In this document: positions 7,954-16,279 of the stretch, piece by piece | Numbering within the stretch: the first letter of the stretch is position 1 | Layout: each line of letters begins with the position of its first letter | From: an uncultured Dorea sp. | Lineage (GTDB): Bacteria > Bacillota > Clostridia > Lachnospirales > Lachnospiraceae | DNA: 29,973 nucleotides | Direction: 5' to 3' | Assembly: GCA_910584265.1 (NCBI GenBank) | Contig: CAJTZE010000041.1 | Location: 1-29,973 of the forward strand | Notes under the pieces: model-generated | Database searches by the model: none | What the model was told of the DNA's origin: nothing | Seen by the model: the letters and a program-made list of their open reading frames with translations, nothing else | Position numbers and translations under genes: made by a program

Positions 7954-9698
7954 TACGTTCTTTTCGGAAGTTTTTTACATTTGTAGAAAGCCAAAAACAC
8001 AATTGGTATCTGGGGATTTTTTATGAAATCATCCGCTGTGTACTGGAAGCCCTACAGTTTGTTGCCCTGTTTGTCGTTTTGGATGGATTAGTTCATGACA
8101 GTATTACCACCCAGACAGCTATTATCTCTTTTGGCATTATGCTTGCCAGCGTACTGGGAACAAGTTTGTTTTGGGATCTTGCACACGCAAAAGAAGGCGA
8201 AGGAAGTTATCGTACTTGTGAAAATAAGCGAATTCAGATCGGCAATCGCATGAAGTATATGCCTATGGGCTATTTTAACAGCCACAGTCTGGGAAATCTC
8301 ACATCGGTTGCAACGGCGACGATGAGTGATCTGGAGAGTATGGCATTTGTCGTAATTGTAAGAACGTTGGTAGGAGTGATTCATGCGGTTATTTTTTCAC
8401 TGGCAATGTGTTATTTTAACTGGAAACTCAGCTTGATTTTTTTGCTCGGTGTGATTTTGTTTATGATAATTAACACAATGCTTTTGCACTGCTCCAGAAG
8501 ATTGTCTCCAAAGCGGTTAGAGGCTCAAACCAAATTTATGGATGCTGTACTGGAATACATACAGGGAATGGGCGTTGTAAGAGCTTTTCATATGGTAAAT
8601 CAGTCAAATAGCGCAATGGGAAAAACGATTGAGGAGACACAGAAGAAAAATATGCTTTTGGAAAGGCGGCGTATTCCCTACATAGCTGCGGAGCAGATTG
8701 TTCTCCGTATCGCCAGCGCTGCGGCGGCATTCTGTTCTATTGCTCTTTTTATAAATGGAACATTAGAGATGTCTTATTGCCTGATGATATTAGTGTCAGC
8801 GTTTATGGTGTATAGCCAATTGGAAAGTGCGGGAGAAATGTTTTTTATGCTTTCGATGATTGATGCTTCTATTGACCGTGTAGAAGAAATCAATCAAAGT
8901 CCACAGATCGACATTGATGGTAAAGAACAACGCCCGGCCCGGTTGGATATTGAAATGCGGGATGTGAGTTTCTCCTATGGCGATAAGAAAGTAATCAACC
9001 ATGTGTCGCTGGTGGTACCGCAGGGAACCACCACGGCTATTGTTGGCCCGTCTGGTTCTGGAAAAACAACGCTGGTAAATCTGATAGCACGTTTTTGGGA
9101 TGTTGACAGTGGCAGCGTCCGCATCGGCGGCATTGATGTCAAGGACTATAAACTGGACAGTCTGATGAAAAATATCAGTATGGTATTTCAGAATGTGTAT
9201 CTGTTCCCGGACACGATTGAGAACAACATTAAATTTGGCTCTCCTAATGCTGCTCACGAAGATGTGGTACGAGCGGCAAAGGCAGCAAGATGCCATGAAT
9301 TTATCTTAGCTTTACCAGATGGGTATCAAACTGTAATCGGAGAAAGCGGTGCGACCATTTCAGGCGGCGAAAAACAGAGAATTTCTATTGCAAGAGCAAT
9401 TATGAAAGATGCCCCCATTATTATTTTGGATGAGGCTACGGCAAATGTTGATCCAGAAAACGAAGCAGAGCTTCAGAAAGCAATCGAAGCACTGACGCAG
9501 GGAAAGACGATTATCATGATTGCTCATCGGCTGAAAACTGTTAAAAATGCAGATCAGATAATCGTTATCAATCAGGGGAAAATCTCTCAACAAGGTACGC
9601 ATGACGAGCTTATCAAACAGACCGGCATTTATGCAGACTTTGTAGGCATGAGAGAAAAAGCAATCGGTTGGAAAATCAAGGCAGACAACCTTACATAA
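7950..9698 (+). CDS. Exporter-fold ABC half transporter, pair B second subunit
   Basis: A 582-residue half transporter and likely heterodimer partner of the preceding gene. Walker A GPSGSGKTT starts at 366, the signature is the variant ISGGEKQR from 470, Walker B reads IIILDEA, and IAHRL gives the switch His. An in-frame start exists further upstream at 7890, but ATG 7950 is chosen: it overlaps the previous stop as ATGA and has AAAGGAGGTGA ten bases upstream. The next gene, an ECF S component, follows after only 19 bp, tying this ABC pair to the ECF transporter. Possible joint import of one ligand is discussed in the findings. Confidence 0.9.
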   Translation: MIRSFRKFFTFVESQKHNWYLGIFYEIIRCVLEALQFVALFVVLDGLVHDSITTQTAIISFGIMLASVLGTSLFWDLAHAKEGEGSYRTCENKRIQIGNRMKYMPMGYFNSHSLGNLTSVATATMSDLESMAFVVIVRTLVGVIHAVIFSLAMCYFNWKLSLIFLLGVILFMIINTMLLHCSRRLSPKRLEAQTKFMDAVLEYIQGMGVVRAFHMVNQSNSAMGKTIEETQKKNMLLERRRIPYIAAEQIVLRIASAAAAFCSIALFINGTLEMSYCLMILVSAFMVYSQLESAGEMFFMLSMIDASIDRVEEINQSPQIDIDGKEQRPARLDIEMRDVSFSYGDKKVINHVSLVVPQGTTTAIVGPSGSGKTTLVNLIARFWDVDSGSVRIGGIDVKDYKLDSLMKNISMVFQNVYLFPDTIENNIKFGSPNAAHEDVVRAAKAARCHEFILALPDGYQTVIGESGATISGGEKQRISIARAIMKDAPIIILDEATANVDPENEAELQKAIEALTQGKTIIMIAHRLKTVKNADQIIVINQGKISQQGTHDELIKQTGIYADFVGMREKAIGWKIKADNLT

Positions 9699-9717
9699 AA
9701 AGAAAGGAGTTCCTACA

Positions 9718-10305
9718 ATGGACAAGAAAAAATTAAACGCGAAAGACTTTATCAACATCGGCATCTTCACTGTCATTTACTTTGTGATGTTCTTCATCAC
9801 GGGTATAATGGGCTACATCCCCATTTTCGCGGTCATTATCCCGTTGGGATTGGGGATTCTCGGAGGTATCCCGTTCATGCTGTTTTTGACAAAGACCGGA
9901 AAATTTGGCGCCGCAACAATCATGGGTACACTGGTCAGCGTTCTCTGCTTTCTGATGGGGCAAAGCTGGATTTCAATTCCCTTTGGAATCGTATTCGGGT
10001 TTTTTGCTGATTTGATATTTAAGGCTGGAGAGTATAAGAGCTGGAAACACACCGTATTGGGATATTGTGTGTTTACGGAGTGGGTGATTGGCTCTATGCT
10101 GCCGATGTGGATTATGCGAGATACGTTCTTTGCCGCTTATAGAAATAATGGTGGTACAGATGAGTACATTGACGCCGTAATGAACCTTACGGCCAACTGG
10201 ATGCTTCCCGTGGTTATTGTTTTGGGTATTGTCGGTGCCGTGATTGGCGCTTATCTGGGCAGGGCAATCCTGAAAAAACACTTTGTAAAGGCGGGTATCG
10301 TTTGA
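9718..10305 (+). CDS. MptD-family (Trep_Strep) ECF transporter S component
   Basis: A 195-residue, very hydrophobic protein with about five or six membrane helices. It matches the MptD/Trep_Strep family of putative substrate-binding (S) subunits of energy-coupling-factor importers; recognisable segments include the N-terminal KDFINIGIFTVIYFVMFF and the glycine-rich PLGLGILGGIPF. AAGAAAGGAG precedes ATG 9718. S subunits bind the ligand in the membrane and are driven by EcfT and EcfA. Both follow immediately with overlapping start codons, so a complete dedicated ECF system is present. The ligand of this family is not established; proximity to YbtPQ-like ABC genes suggests a metal chelate. Confidence 0.85.
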   Translation: MDKKKLNAKDFINIGIFTVIYFVMFFITGIMGYIPIFAVIIPLGLGILGGIPFMLFLTKTGKFGAATIMGTLVSVLCFLMGQSWISIPFGIVFGFFADLIFKAGEYKSWKHTVLGYCVFTEWVIGSMLPMWIMRDTFFAAYRNNGGTDEYIDAVMNLTANWMLPVVIVLGIVGAVIGAYLGRAILKKHFVKAGIV

Positions 10306-11048
10306 TGAAGCCGGAATTATTACTGTCAGTTGATGCAAAGCAGCGTTTTTGGCTCGATCCGAGAACAAAGCTGTATATGCTGTTGATATTCGGCATTGTA
10401 ATGATCGACGGAAAAACAGATGGCATCAGTTTCTGGTTGAAGCCTGCACTGTCCCTCCTTCCCTTTCTCCTCCTGCTTTCGGGCAGGAGGAGAAAGGCTG
10501 CCGCTATCTATCTGAGTGTATTTTGTGTTTCATGGATAACCAATCTCTTCCTTTTAGATTATCTGGGAACTGTGGCAAAAATCATTGTATCATTGCTTAC
10601 CCAGCTGGGTATGAGGTGGTTTCCCGGCGCCATGATGGGCTATTATCTGCTCTCCACCACAAAGGTTAGTGAGTTTGTCTTTGCGATGCAGCGGATGCAC
10701 ATACCAGAAGCATTTATCATTCCGTTTTCTGTTATGTTTCGGTTTTTCCCTACAATTTCCGAAGAAGCGGAATCTATCGGAAATGCTATGCGTATGAGGG
10801 GAATCACAGGCAAAAAATTTTTCAAGAACCCGCAAGCAGTATTAGAGTACCGAATTGTCCCGTTTATGATGTCTGTGGTAACGATAGGCAATGACCTGTC
10901 TGCGGCGGCTTTGACAAGAGGATTAGGAAATGGGAAAAAGCGTACAAGCATTTGCAAGATTGGTTTCCACTGGAAAGATTTTGCACTTATGCTCGTTGTG
11001 ACCGCCGCTCTGCTGGTGTTCCTGATTTTTTCGGGAGGGCTGAAATGA
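10305..11048 (+). CDS. ecfT: ECF transporter transmembrane component EcfT (CbiQ family)
   Basis: A 247-residue CbiQ/EcfT-type membrane protein that couples the ATPases to the S component. It has hydrophobic segments at about residues 25-60, 65-100 and 220-245 and two cytoplasmic coupling helices carrying the family X-R-G motifs: M-R-G within AMRMRGITG and T-R-G within ALTRGLG. ATG 10305 overlaps the previous stop (TGATG), and the stop overlaps the next start (ATGA). The gene is part of a three-gene ECF set transcribed with ABC pair B. The fit to the family is good, with no truncation. Confidence 0.88.
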   Translation: MKPELLLSVDAKQRFWLDPRTKLYMLLIFGIVMIDGKTDGISFWLKPALSLLPFLLLLSGRRRKAAAIYLSVFCVSWITNLFLLDYLGTVAKIIVSLLTQLGMRWFPGAMMGYYLLSTTKVSEFVFAMQRMHIPEAFIIPFSVMFRFFPTISEEAESIGNAMRMRGITGKKFFKNPQAVLEYRIVPFMMSVVTIGNDLSAAALTRGLGNGKKRTSICKIGFHWKDFALMLVVTAALLVFLIFSGGLK

Positions 11049-12544
11049 TAGAGTTAAAAAATGTGTCTTTCCAATATGAACAAGGCAATTCCAGGGGGAA
11101 GATTGAAAATATAGACTTAACGATTCATGACGGCGAGGTTGTGTTGCTTTGCGGCGAATCCGGTTGCGGCAAAACAACACTTACACGTTTAATGAATGGC
11201 TTGATCCCACATTATTATGAGGGGACGCTTACAGGACAGATAATCGTGGAAGGGATAGATGTAAAAAATGTATCTCTTTATGCCCTGTCTGGCGTAGTCG
11301 GTTCTGTCTTTCAAAATCCGAGAACGCAGTTTTTTACGGTGGATACCACAAGTGAAATTGCATTTGGATGCGAGAATTTGGGGATTGATGCAGAAAAAAT
11401 CAATTCTCGCATAGAAAAGACAGTGGGTGTATTAAAGATTGAAGATTTGCTGAATCGAAGCCTTTTTGCATTATCTGGCGGTGAGAAACAAAAGATTGCC
11501 TGTGCTTCCGTATCAGCGATGGAGCCTGATATATTTGTACTGGACGAACCGTCTTCAAATCTGGATATTAAATCAATCAGAGAATTAAAGAACGTGCTGC
11601 AGGAATGGAAATCACAAGGGAAAACGATTGTGATAGCGGAACATCGCTTGTACTATCTGATGGATATTGCAGATCGGCTTCTGTATATGCAGGATGGACA
11701 TATAAAAGAAAATCTTTCTATTACGGATTTTAGAAAGAAATCCACTGACGAACTACAATCACTTGGGCTTAGGTCTTTACAGTCAGAAGATTTTAGCAAG
11801 ATGCAGGGTGCAGTCGGTGCGGCAAAGCAGCTGTATATCCGGGATTTTGAAGCCGCCTACAAAAATGCTTCTGGCGGGAAAAAGCAAAAACAAAAGGTGT
11901 TGGACATACCGGATTTGATGATTCCGCAAGGCTCTGTGGTAGGAGTGGTCGGCAACAATGGAGCGGGGAAAACGTCTTTTGCTAACAATCTGTGCGGGTT
12001 GTTTCAAACAGCAAAAGGCTGTATGAGCATGGAAGGAAAAACTTATATGGCAAGCCAGAGAATGAAAATCTGTTACATGGTCATGCAGGATGTGAACCAC
12101 CAGCTTTTTACGGAAAGTGTTCGGGATGAGATTTTGCTTAGTCTGGATAATCCAGATAAAGAAAAAGCAATACTTGAGGCTGAAAAGATTATGGAGAGCC
12201 TGCACATTTCAGAATTCAGGGAATCCCACCCAATGTCATTATCCGGCGGGCAGAAACAAAGGGTGGCTATTGCCAGTGCGGTTGCGTCAGGAAAACAGAT
12301 TATTGTCTTTGACGAGCCGACAAGCGGATTGGATTACCGCCACATGAAAGAAGTGGCAGAAAACCTGCGGGAATTAAGCGCATTAGGAAAAACATTATTT
12401 ATTGTGACACACGATCCTGAACTGATTGCGGAGTGCTGTAACTACTTTATATTTATCGAAAAAGGAAACGTGTTGTGGAGTGACGGTTGGAACCGGATAA
12501 GCCGGGAACGGCTGCAAAGGTTCTTTGCTTTTGAAGATGATTGA
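11045..12544 (+). CDS. ECF transporter ATPase with two fused ABC domains (EcfA-type)
   Basis: A 499-residue protein carrying two complete ATPase domains in one chain, equivalent to EcfA and EcfA' joined. Domain 1 has Walker A GESGCGKTT at 37-45, signature LSGGEKQK and Walker B FVLDEP. Domain 2 has Walker A GNNGAGKTS from 303, signature LSGGQKQR and Walker B IVFDEP. A longer frame extends back into ecfT, but ATG 11045 overlaps the ecfT stop and gives the usual N-terminus MIELKNVSFQYE. It powers the preceding S and T subunits. It is the last gene of module B; no clear terminator follows before the Tn916-like remnants. Confidence 0.9.
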   Translation: MIELKNVSFQYEQGNSRGKIENIDLTIHDGEVVLLCGESGCGKTTLTRLMNGLIPHYYEGTLTGQIIVEGIDVKNVSLYALSGVVGSVFQNPRTQFFTVDTTSEIAFGCENLGIDAEKINSRIEKTVGVLKIEDLLNRSLFALSGGEKQKIACASVSAMEPDIFVLDEPSSNLDIKSIRELKNVLQEWKSQGKTIVIAEHRLYYLMDIADRLLYMQDGHIKENLSITDFRKKSTDELQSLGLRSLQSEDFSKMQGAVGAAKQLYIRDFEAAYKNASGGKKQKQKVLDIPDLMIPQGSVVGVVGNNGAGKTSFANNLCGLFQTAKGCMSMEGKTYMASQRMKICYMVMQDVNHQLFTESVRDEILLSLDNPDKEKAILEAEKIMESLHISEFRESHPMSLSGGQKQRVAIASAVASGKQIIVFDEPTSGLDYRHMKEVAENLRELSALGKTLFIVTHDPELIAECCNYFIFIEKGNVLWSDGWNRISRERLQRFFAFEDD

Positions 12545-12643
12545 AAATGAAGATTCATGCGTCAGGCGGGATTATTTGGAAGCAGTCCTTGTTTTACAAA
12601 AGAATATACTTATCAAATATAGAAAGAAATGAGGTAAAACAAT

Positions 12644-12969
12644 ATGGAAATGAAATAGGTCGTGCCAGATATGGCACAGTCTTTTGGAACTCTTGAATTT
12701 GAAGGAGAAAGTGAGCCAGTCTTTGAAAGCGATAAAACAATCGCAGGGTCTTAGCCAGACGAATCTACAATCTTTATTCTGACGTACAGAAAGGCGAAAA
12801 TGTTGTAGTGGAAATTCCCGTGCAGGCTGTCGAAAAACATTTCAAGTATGAGCAGAAAGTAAAACTTGTCAATCCGAAGTTATACGGCAGAGGTTATGCA
12901 ATCGGGGATATGGGACATACCGATTATGTGTTGCTTGCTGATGATATTGTAGCAGTTGAAGAAAAGTAA
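12644..12969 (+). pseudogene. Frameshifted Tn916 orf23-like (YdcP/DUF961) gene
   Basis: The first of the two DUF961 genes that open the Tn916 conjugation block. It starts MEMK, then a TAG stop at 12656, then continues in the same frame as VVPDMAQSFGTLEFEGESEP, which is family-like. Near 12735-12742 the frame shifts, and the family sequence resumes as RRVLARRIYNLYSDVQ, ending DDIVAVEEK with a TAA at 12967. One nonsense codon plus one frameshift make it inactive. It is followed at the usual distance by the second DUF961 gene. The rest of a Tn916-type element (FtsK-like orf21, relaxase orf20 and so on) is absent here. Confidence 0.8.
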
Positions 12970-12984
12970 AGGAGTGAAGAATTT

Positions 12985-13257
12985 ATGAGATTATCAAACG
13001 GATTTGTTATTGACAAAGAGAAAACATTTGGAGAATTAAAATTTACAGCGGTGCGTGATGTGTTCTTGCAGAACGAGGACGGGACACCGAGTACCCAGCT
13101 TAAAAAGCGTATCTATGATTTGAAGTGCAGTCTGCATGGTGGAATTATCCCCGTGTCTGTACCGCCAGAAGTACCGTTAAGGGAATTTCCATACAATGCA
13201 GTTGTAGAACTTGTTAATCCAGATTTTTATTGTAGCGGATATATGGAACTGTTATAA
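12985..13257 (+). CDS. Truncated Tn916 orf22-like (YdcP/DUF961) protein
   Basis: A 90-residue protein matching the N-terminal part of Tn916 Orf22: RLSNGFVIDKEKTFGELKF near the start and VPLREFPYNAVVELVNP near the end. The family is usually about 128 residues, from memory, so roughly the last third is missing and replaced by an unrelated tail (DFYCSGYMELL). AAAGGAG precedes ATG 12985. It may still be translated but is probably a deletion remnant of an integrative conjugative element. Its neighbours in a complete element are missing, and a terminator follows at 13299. Confidence 0.75.
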   Translation: MRLSNGFVIDKEKTFGELKFTAVRDVFLQNEDGTPSTQLKKRIYDLKCSLHGGIIPVSVPPEVPLREFPYNAVVELVNPDFYCSGYMELL

Positions 13258-13298
13258 TATGGATATGAAGAATTTGACAACTTCATACCCATGCACAC

Positions 13299-13331
13299 AA
13301 AGCAGTTAGTCTTAGGATTGACTGCTTTTTT
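13299..13331 (+). terminator. Rho-independent terminator after the Tn916 remnant
   Basis: A 13-bp stem with minor imperfections, AAAGCAGTTAGTC (13299-13311) with GATTGACTGCTTT (13316-13328), a 4-nt TTAG loop and a run of six Ts. A strong terminator that closes transcription from the transport island. Confidence 0.8.
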
Positions 13332-13563
13332 CGTACCCAGAAAGAAGTGATTGATTTATGCGTATGATTTGGTCACGGGGTTCTCTGGCAAGCAGATAGC
13401 TGTTCCAGATACGGAATGCCACATACATTTTCAGAGGGTCATTACTAAGATATTTCCCCCAGAGAAATTCGCTTGCCGCCTGCTTCAGCTCCGGCTGTTT
13501 CCATCGGTTGGAATGGAGGGCTTGCCGCAGCGGAGAAAGTCCATATAAGTTCCAATCTTTCAT
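13312..13563 (-). CDS. Hypothetical 83-residue protein, minus strand
   Basis: The only minus-strand candidate that looks protein-like: GLSPLRQALHSNRWKQPELK followed by amphipathic, Trp- and Leu-rich sequence ending INQSLLSGYEKSSQS. I do not recognise the family. The ribosome site is weak (GGGAAGAG before ATG 13563), and its stop codon lies inside the terminator loop at 13312-13315. No signal peptide or membrane segment is visible. It lies between the Tn916-like remnant and the PTS operon, so it may be another mobile-element leftover. It may also be a chance frame; the competing plus-strand frame is less protein-like. Confidence 0.4.
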   Translation of the reverse strand: MKDWNLYGLSPLRQALHSNRWKQPELKQAASEFLWGKYLSNDPLKMYVAFRIWNSYLLAREPRDQIIRINQSLLSGYEKSSQS

Positions 13564-13599
13564 TTCTCTTCCCGACCAGTTATAATAGAGGTGACAGAT

Positions 13600-13629
13600 A
13601 TGCTCAATATCAATGATACAGTACGCTAA
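13600..13629 (+). other. Possible 9-codon leader peptide
   Basis: GAGGTG (13588-13593), six bases, then ATG and the short frame MLNINDTVR before a stop. A second ribosome-like GAAGGAGG at 13636 leads into a terminator instead of a gene. This could be an attenuation leader whose downstream gene was deleted, or chance. Confidence 0.25.
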
Positions 13630-13641
13630 ATTAAAGAAGGA

Positions 13642-13670
13642 GGCTATCGGAGAACAGATAGTCTTTTTTT
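13642..13670 (+). terminator. Rho-independent terminator upstream of the PTS operon
   Basis: GGCTATC (13642-13648) pairs with GATAGTC (13657-13663) around an 8-nt loop and is followed by seven Ts. It separates the mobile-element scar from the PTS operon. The rest of 13671-13879 holds no gene; a weak promoter candidate is TAGACA (13801) with 17-nt spacing to TAATGT (13824). Confidence 0.65.
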
Positions 13671-13879
13671 GTGTTTTATTTTGGCGGACAGGTTAATGGT
13701 TTTTATCCGTCTCAGAAAAAAACCTGATAGAATCTGGCAGAAGAATTTCGACACAAAATCATGCAAAATATTCAGAAAGGAGTTGTGCAATGTTTTGATA
13801 TAGACACAATGCCTAAAAACAAGTAATGTAATTAATAGAAAACAGTACATTTTGAATAAAAGAAAAGGAGAAGTGAATG

Positions 13880-14140
13880 ATGTTTGAAGCAAAGGTGATT
13901 ATAAATAATGAGACGGGGCTGCATGCAAGACCGGCAGCAGAGCTGGCGAATTTAAGCGGAAAGTTTCAGAGTGACATCCGCATGGTTACAGATACTGCGG
14001 AGATTTTACCGAAGAGTATTATCAGTATCCTTACCGCCGGCGTGTTTAAGGGAACTGAAGTGAAGATTATTATTAACGGAGAGGATGAAGAAGAGGCTGG
14101 GAAAGCATTGGTGAATCTGTTAAATAATCTTCCGGATTAA
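13880..14140 (+). CDS. HPr-family phosphocarrier protein
   Basis: An 86-residue HPr, the histidine phosphocarrier between Enzyme I and EIIA proteins of the PTS. I chose the second of two adjacent ATGs (13880, with AAGGAG nine bases upstream) because it puts the active His in GLHARPAAEL at residue 15 and the regulatory Ser in LPKSII at residue 46, exactly the usual numbering. The fold sequence, with the C-terminal GEDEEEAGKALVNLLNNLPD, is complete. It is the first gene of the PTS catabolic operon, so it may be a dedicated HPr rather than the general one. Keeping Ser46 means HPr kinase could still act on it. Confidence 0.88.
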   Translation: MFEAKVIINNETGLHARPAAELANLSGKFQSDIRMVTDTAEILPKSIISILTAGVFKGTEVKIIINGEDEEEAGKALVNLLNNLPD

Positions 14141-14167
14141 TATATTGTGAAAGAGACTGTGAACTAT

Positions 14168-16231
14168 ATGGAATTAAAGAAAAGACAGGCAAACATATTG
14201 ACGATGCTATCCAGGAACAATGAGGGTGTTCCGATCAAGGACATATTATCCGCATACGGTATTGCAAAACGCACACTGTATTACGATATTCAGACAATCA
14301 GCGATTGGCTGATTGAAAAGAATTTGGGTGATATCAAAATCGAAAATCAAACTGTGACTGTTGATGTTGTCAGAAAAGCGCTTCTGAATAAACAGCTTGG
14401 AAAGGTTGGCTCCTACTTTTTTTCTATTGAAGAACGTCGAACTATAGAGATTATATGTATATCGCTGCACCATGAACCAGTTACCATTGATAAGCTAAGG
14501 TGTTTTTTTGATATCAGCAAGAATACAATTCTGGCAGATATCAGGGAGTTGAAGAAAGCGCTTGAAAGAGAGGGGATTCTTCTTGACAGTACGATTAAGG
14601 CTGGATATTACGTGGATGGCGATGAAAGCGCTATAAGGCGGATGCTGGGACAGTGCTTTGCACAGCTTCTGAATGTAGAGTGTATTACATGCGTAAAGAA
14701 AATTCTGTACGAAACACTGGTAAAGTATACAGGGAATGACATTGATTTTGCTGCTTTATGTGTATGCATTATTCACCAGTATGAGTCTGATATTCAAGGA
14801 GGAGCGGTGCTTTCTAACATCGAATATGAGAGTATGCGTATCCAGATGGCATTGATACGCAGCATGATGGGGAAAGCTATTCAGATGAATGAAGAAGAAA
14901 GATATACTTTGATGGATACGGCGTCCTACAGATCTTTAGAAATAAGCGCAAAGAAATTAAAAAAGCATCAGATTATTATCCCAACTAGTGAAATATTTTA
15001 TATTACTTCACTGTTTATGGGGATGAATATGACAGATTTGGTAACCAGGGATCAGGAGGATTCTTTTATATCAGCAGTTTGTGCCGAGCTGATCTGGAAT
15101 TTTGAGCGTATCGGATGTCTGTATTTTACAGATAAGGAACGGCTGAAAGAGCAACTGATACGTCATGTGAAGCCGCTTTATTATCGAATGAAATATGGGA
15201 TATCAGCGAAGAATCCGATGAAGGAAGACATCAAGAAAATGTATCCGGTAGTATTCGATATTACGAAAAAGTCTTTTAAAGAGAAAAATCTCTCTTTTCC
15301 ATTACTGCCTACAGATGATGAAATTGCTTATATCTGTGTTTATATGGCTGCAAATTTAAATAAATATTGGGTTATCCATAGTATTCCGACAGAAGCGATA
15401 TTAATTATCGGACCGGATAATATGGCGACGGCAGCGTTTCTGCAGGAACAGCTGGAACATTTTCTTGGAAAAAACTTCAGGTATTATGTGATTAGCCGGA
15501 GGCAGGTAAAGAGACGGAACCTAAACCAGTATGCTTTAGTTGTAAGCTTTGAAGACTTAGGAGAGGATGTGGCTTTCGACTATCTGGTTGTCTCGAACCC
15601 GGTTTTGTCTGATTATTCAAAGCAAAGGATTATTGACATCCTGAAGGAAAAGGGAGTAAGTGATCGGGTAGATGATCAGATCCAGGAATTATTCAATATA
15701 TTTAAGAGACACGTGGATATTTCGTCCAAAGAAAAACAGATTTATTTTGATTTATTTCAGTATTTCAATGAAAAGAATTATTCTCAGAACAAAGAACTGA
15801 TGCAGAGAGACTTTGCGGAGAAGATTGTTAACAGCCGTCTGATAAAAGTCCAGGAGAAGGTGCGATGGGAGGATATGGTAATTCTGGGGAGTAATATGCT
15901 GCAAGGCGGAAAGGGGAATCTGCCCGGCAGGATGCAGAATCTGATTCTTAAGCATAAAGTTCATACCTATCGGATTCATCCGGATGTAGAACTTATTCAT
16001 TGCCCGCAGATGGGAGATGCCGACGGGGAGGTTGCAATGTGTATTCTCGTTGGAATGGAAAGCATTTTGTGTGATGACAGCGAGAAAGCTCACATATTTG
16101 TATTTTTGTCCACGGTTGACAACCACTCTCACCTGGGTATGCTGCGGGATATTTTTAAGTTTTTTGAAACAAAAAGATGTGTAGAGAGCATACAGAAAGT
16201 ATATCAGACGGAAGATTCGTGTGAAAAGTGA
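14168..16231 (+). CDS. PRD-containing BglG/MtlR/LicR-family transcriptional regulator
   Basis: A 687-residue multidomain activator or antiterminator: N-terminal helix-turn-helix (KRQANILTMLSRNNEG onward), a second HTH near residues 105-150, PRD1 (about 180-285), PRD2 (about 300-405), an EIIB-like domain (about 408-490) and a C-terminal EIIA-like domain (about 540-680). Such proteins sense PTS phosphorylation and control the linked operon. Each PRD keeps its first His (His203, His333) but has Phe or Tyr (Tyr392) where the second His is expected. The EIIB-like domain has Gly415 at the place of the phospho-Cys. His611 in LIHCPQ could be the EIIA site. ATG 14168 is preferred to GTG 14147; both have weak ribosome sites. 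Confidence 0.85.
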   Translation: MELKKRQANILTMLSRNNEGVPIKDILSAYGIAKRTLYYDIQTISDWLIEKNLGDIKIENQTVTVDVVRKALLNKQLGKVGSYFFSIEERRTIEIICISLHHEPVTIDKLRCFFDISKNTILADIRELKKALEREGILLDSTIKAGYYVDGDESAIRRMLGQCFAQLLNVECITCVKKILYETLVKYTGNDIDFAALCVCIIHQYESDIQGGAVLSNIEYESMRIQMALIRSMMGKAIQMNEEERYTLMDTASYRSLEISAKKLKKHQIIIPTSEIFYITSLFMGMNMTDLVTRDQEDSFISAVCAELIWNFERIGCLYFTDKERLKEQLIRHVKPLYYRMKYGISAKNPMKEDIKKMYPVVFDITKKSFKEKNLSFPLLPTDDEIAYICVYMAANLNKYWVIHSIPTEAILIIGPDNMATAAFLQEQLEHFLGKNFRYYVISRRQVKRRNLNQYALVVSFEDLGEDVAFDYLVVSNPVLSDYSKQRIIDILKEKGVSDRVDDQIQELFNIFKRHVDISSKEKQIYFDLFQYFNEKNYSQNKELMQRDFAEKIVNSRLIKVQEKVRWEDMVILGSNMLQGGKGNLPGRMQNLILKHKVHTYRIHPDVELIHCPQMGDADGEVAMCILVGMESILCDDSEKAHIFVFLSTVDNHSHLGMLRDIFKFFETKRCVESIQKVYQTEDSCEK

Positions 16232-16279
16232 CAGGAGAAGACCATGCAGTTGCAGAATTTGAGGAGTAGATGACTGGAT

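Noticed and set aside
13790..13826. Tiny frames MF and MPKNK upstream of HPr
   Set aside because: Too short to support; the AAAGGAG before the first is probably chance.
13671..13879. Search for a cre (CcpA) site before the PTS operon
   Set aside because: No good match to the cre consensus was seen, although catabolite control would be expected.
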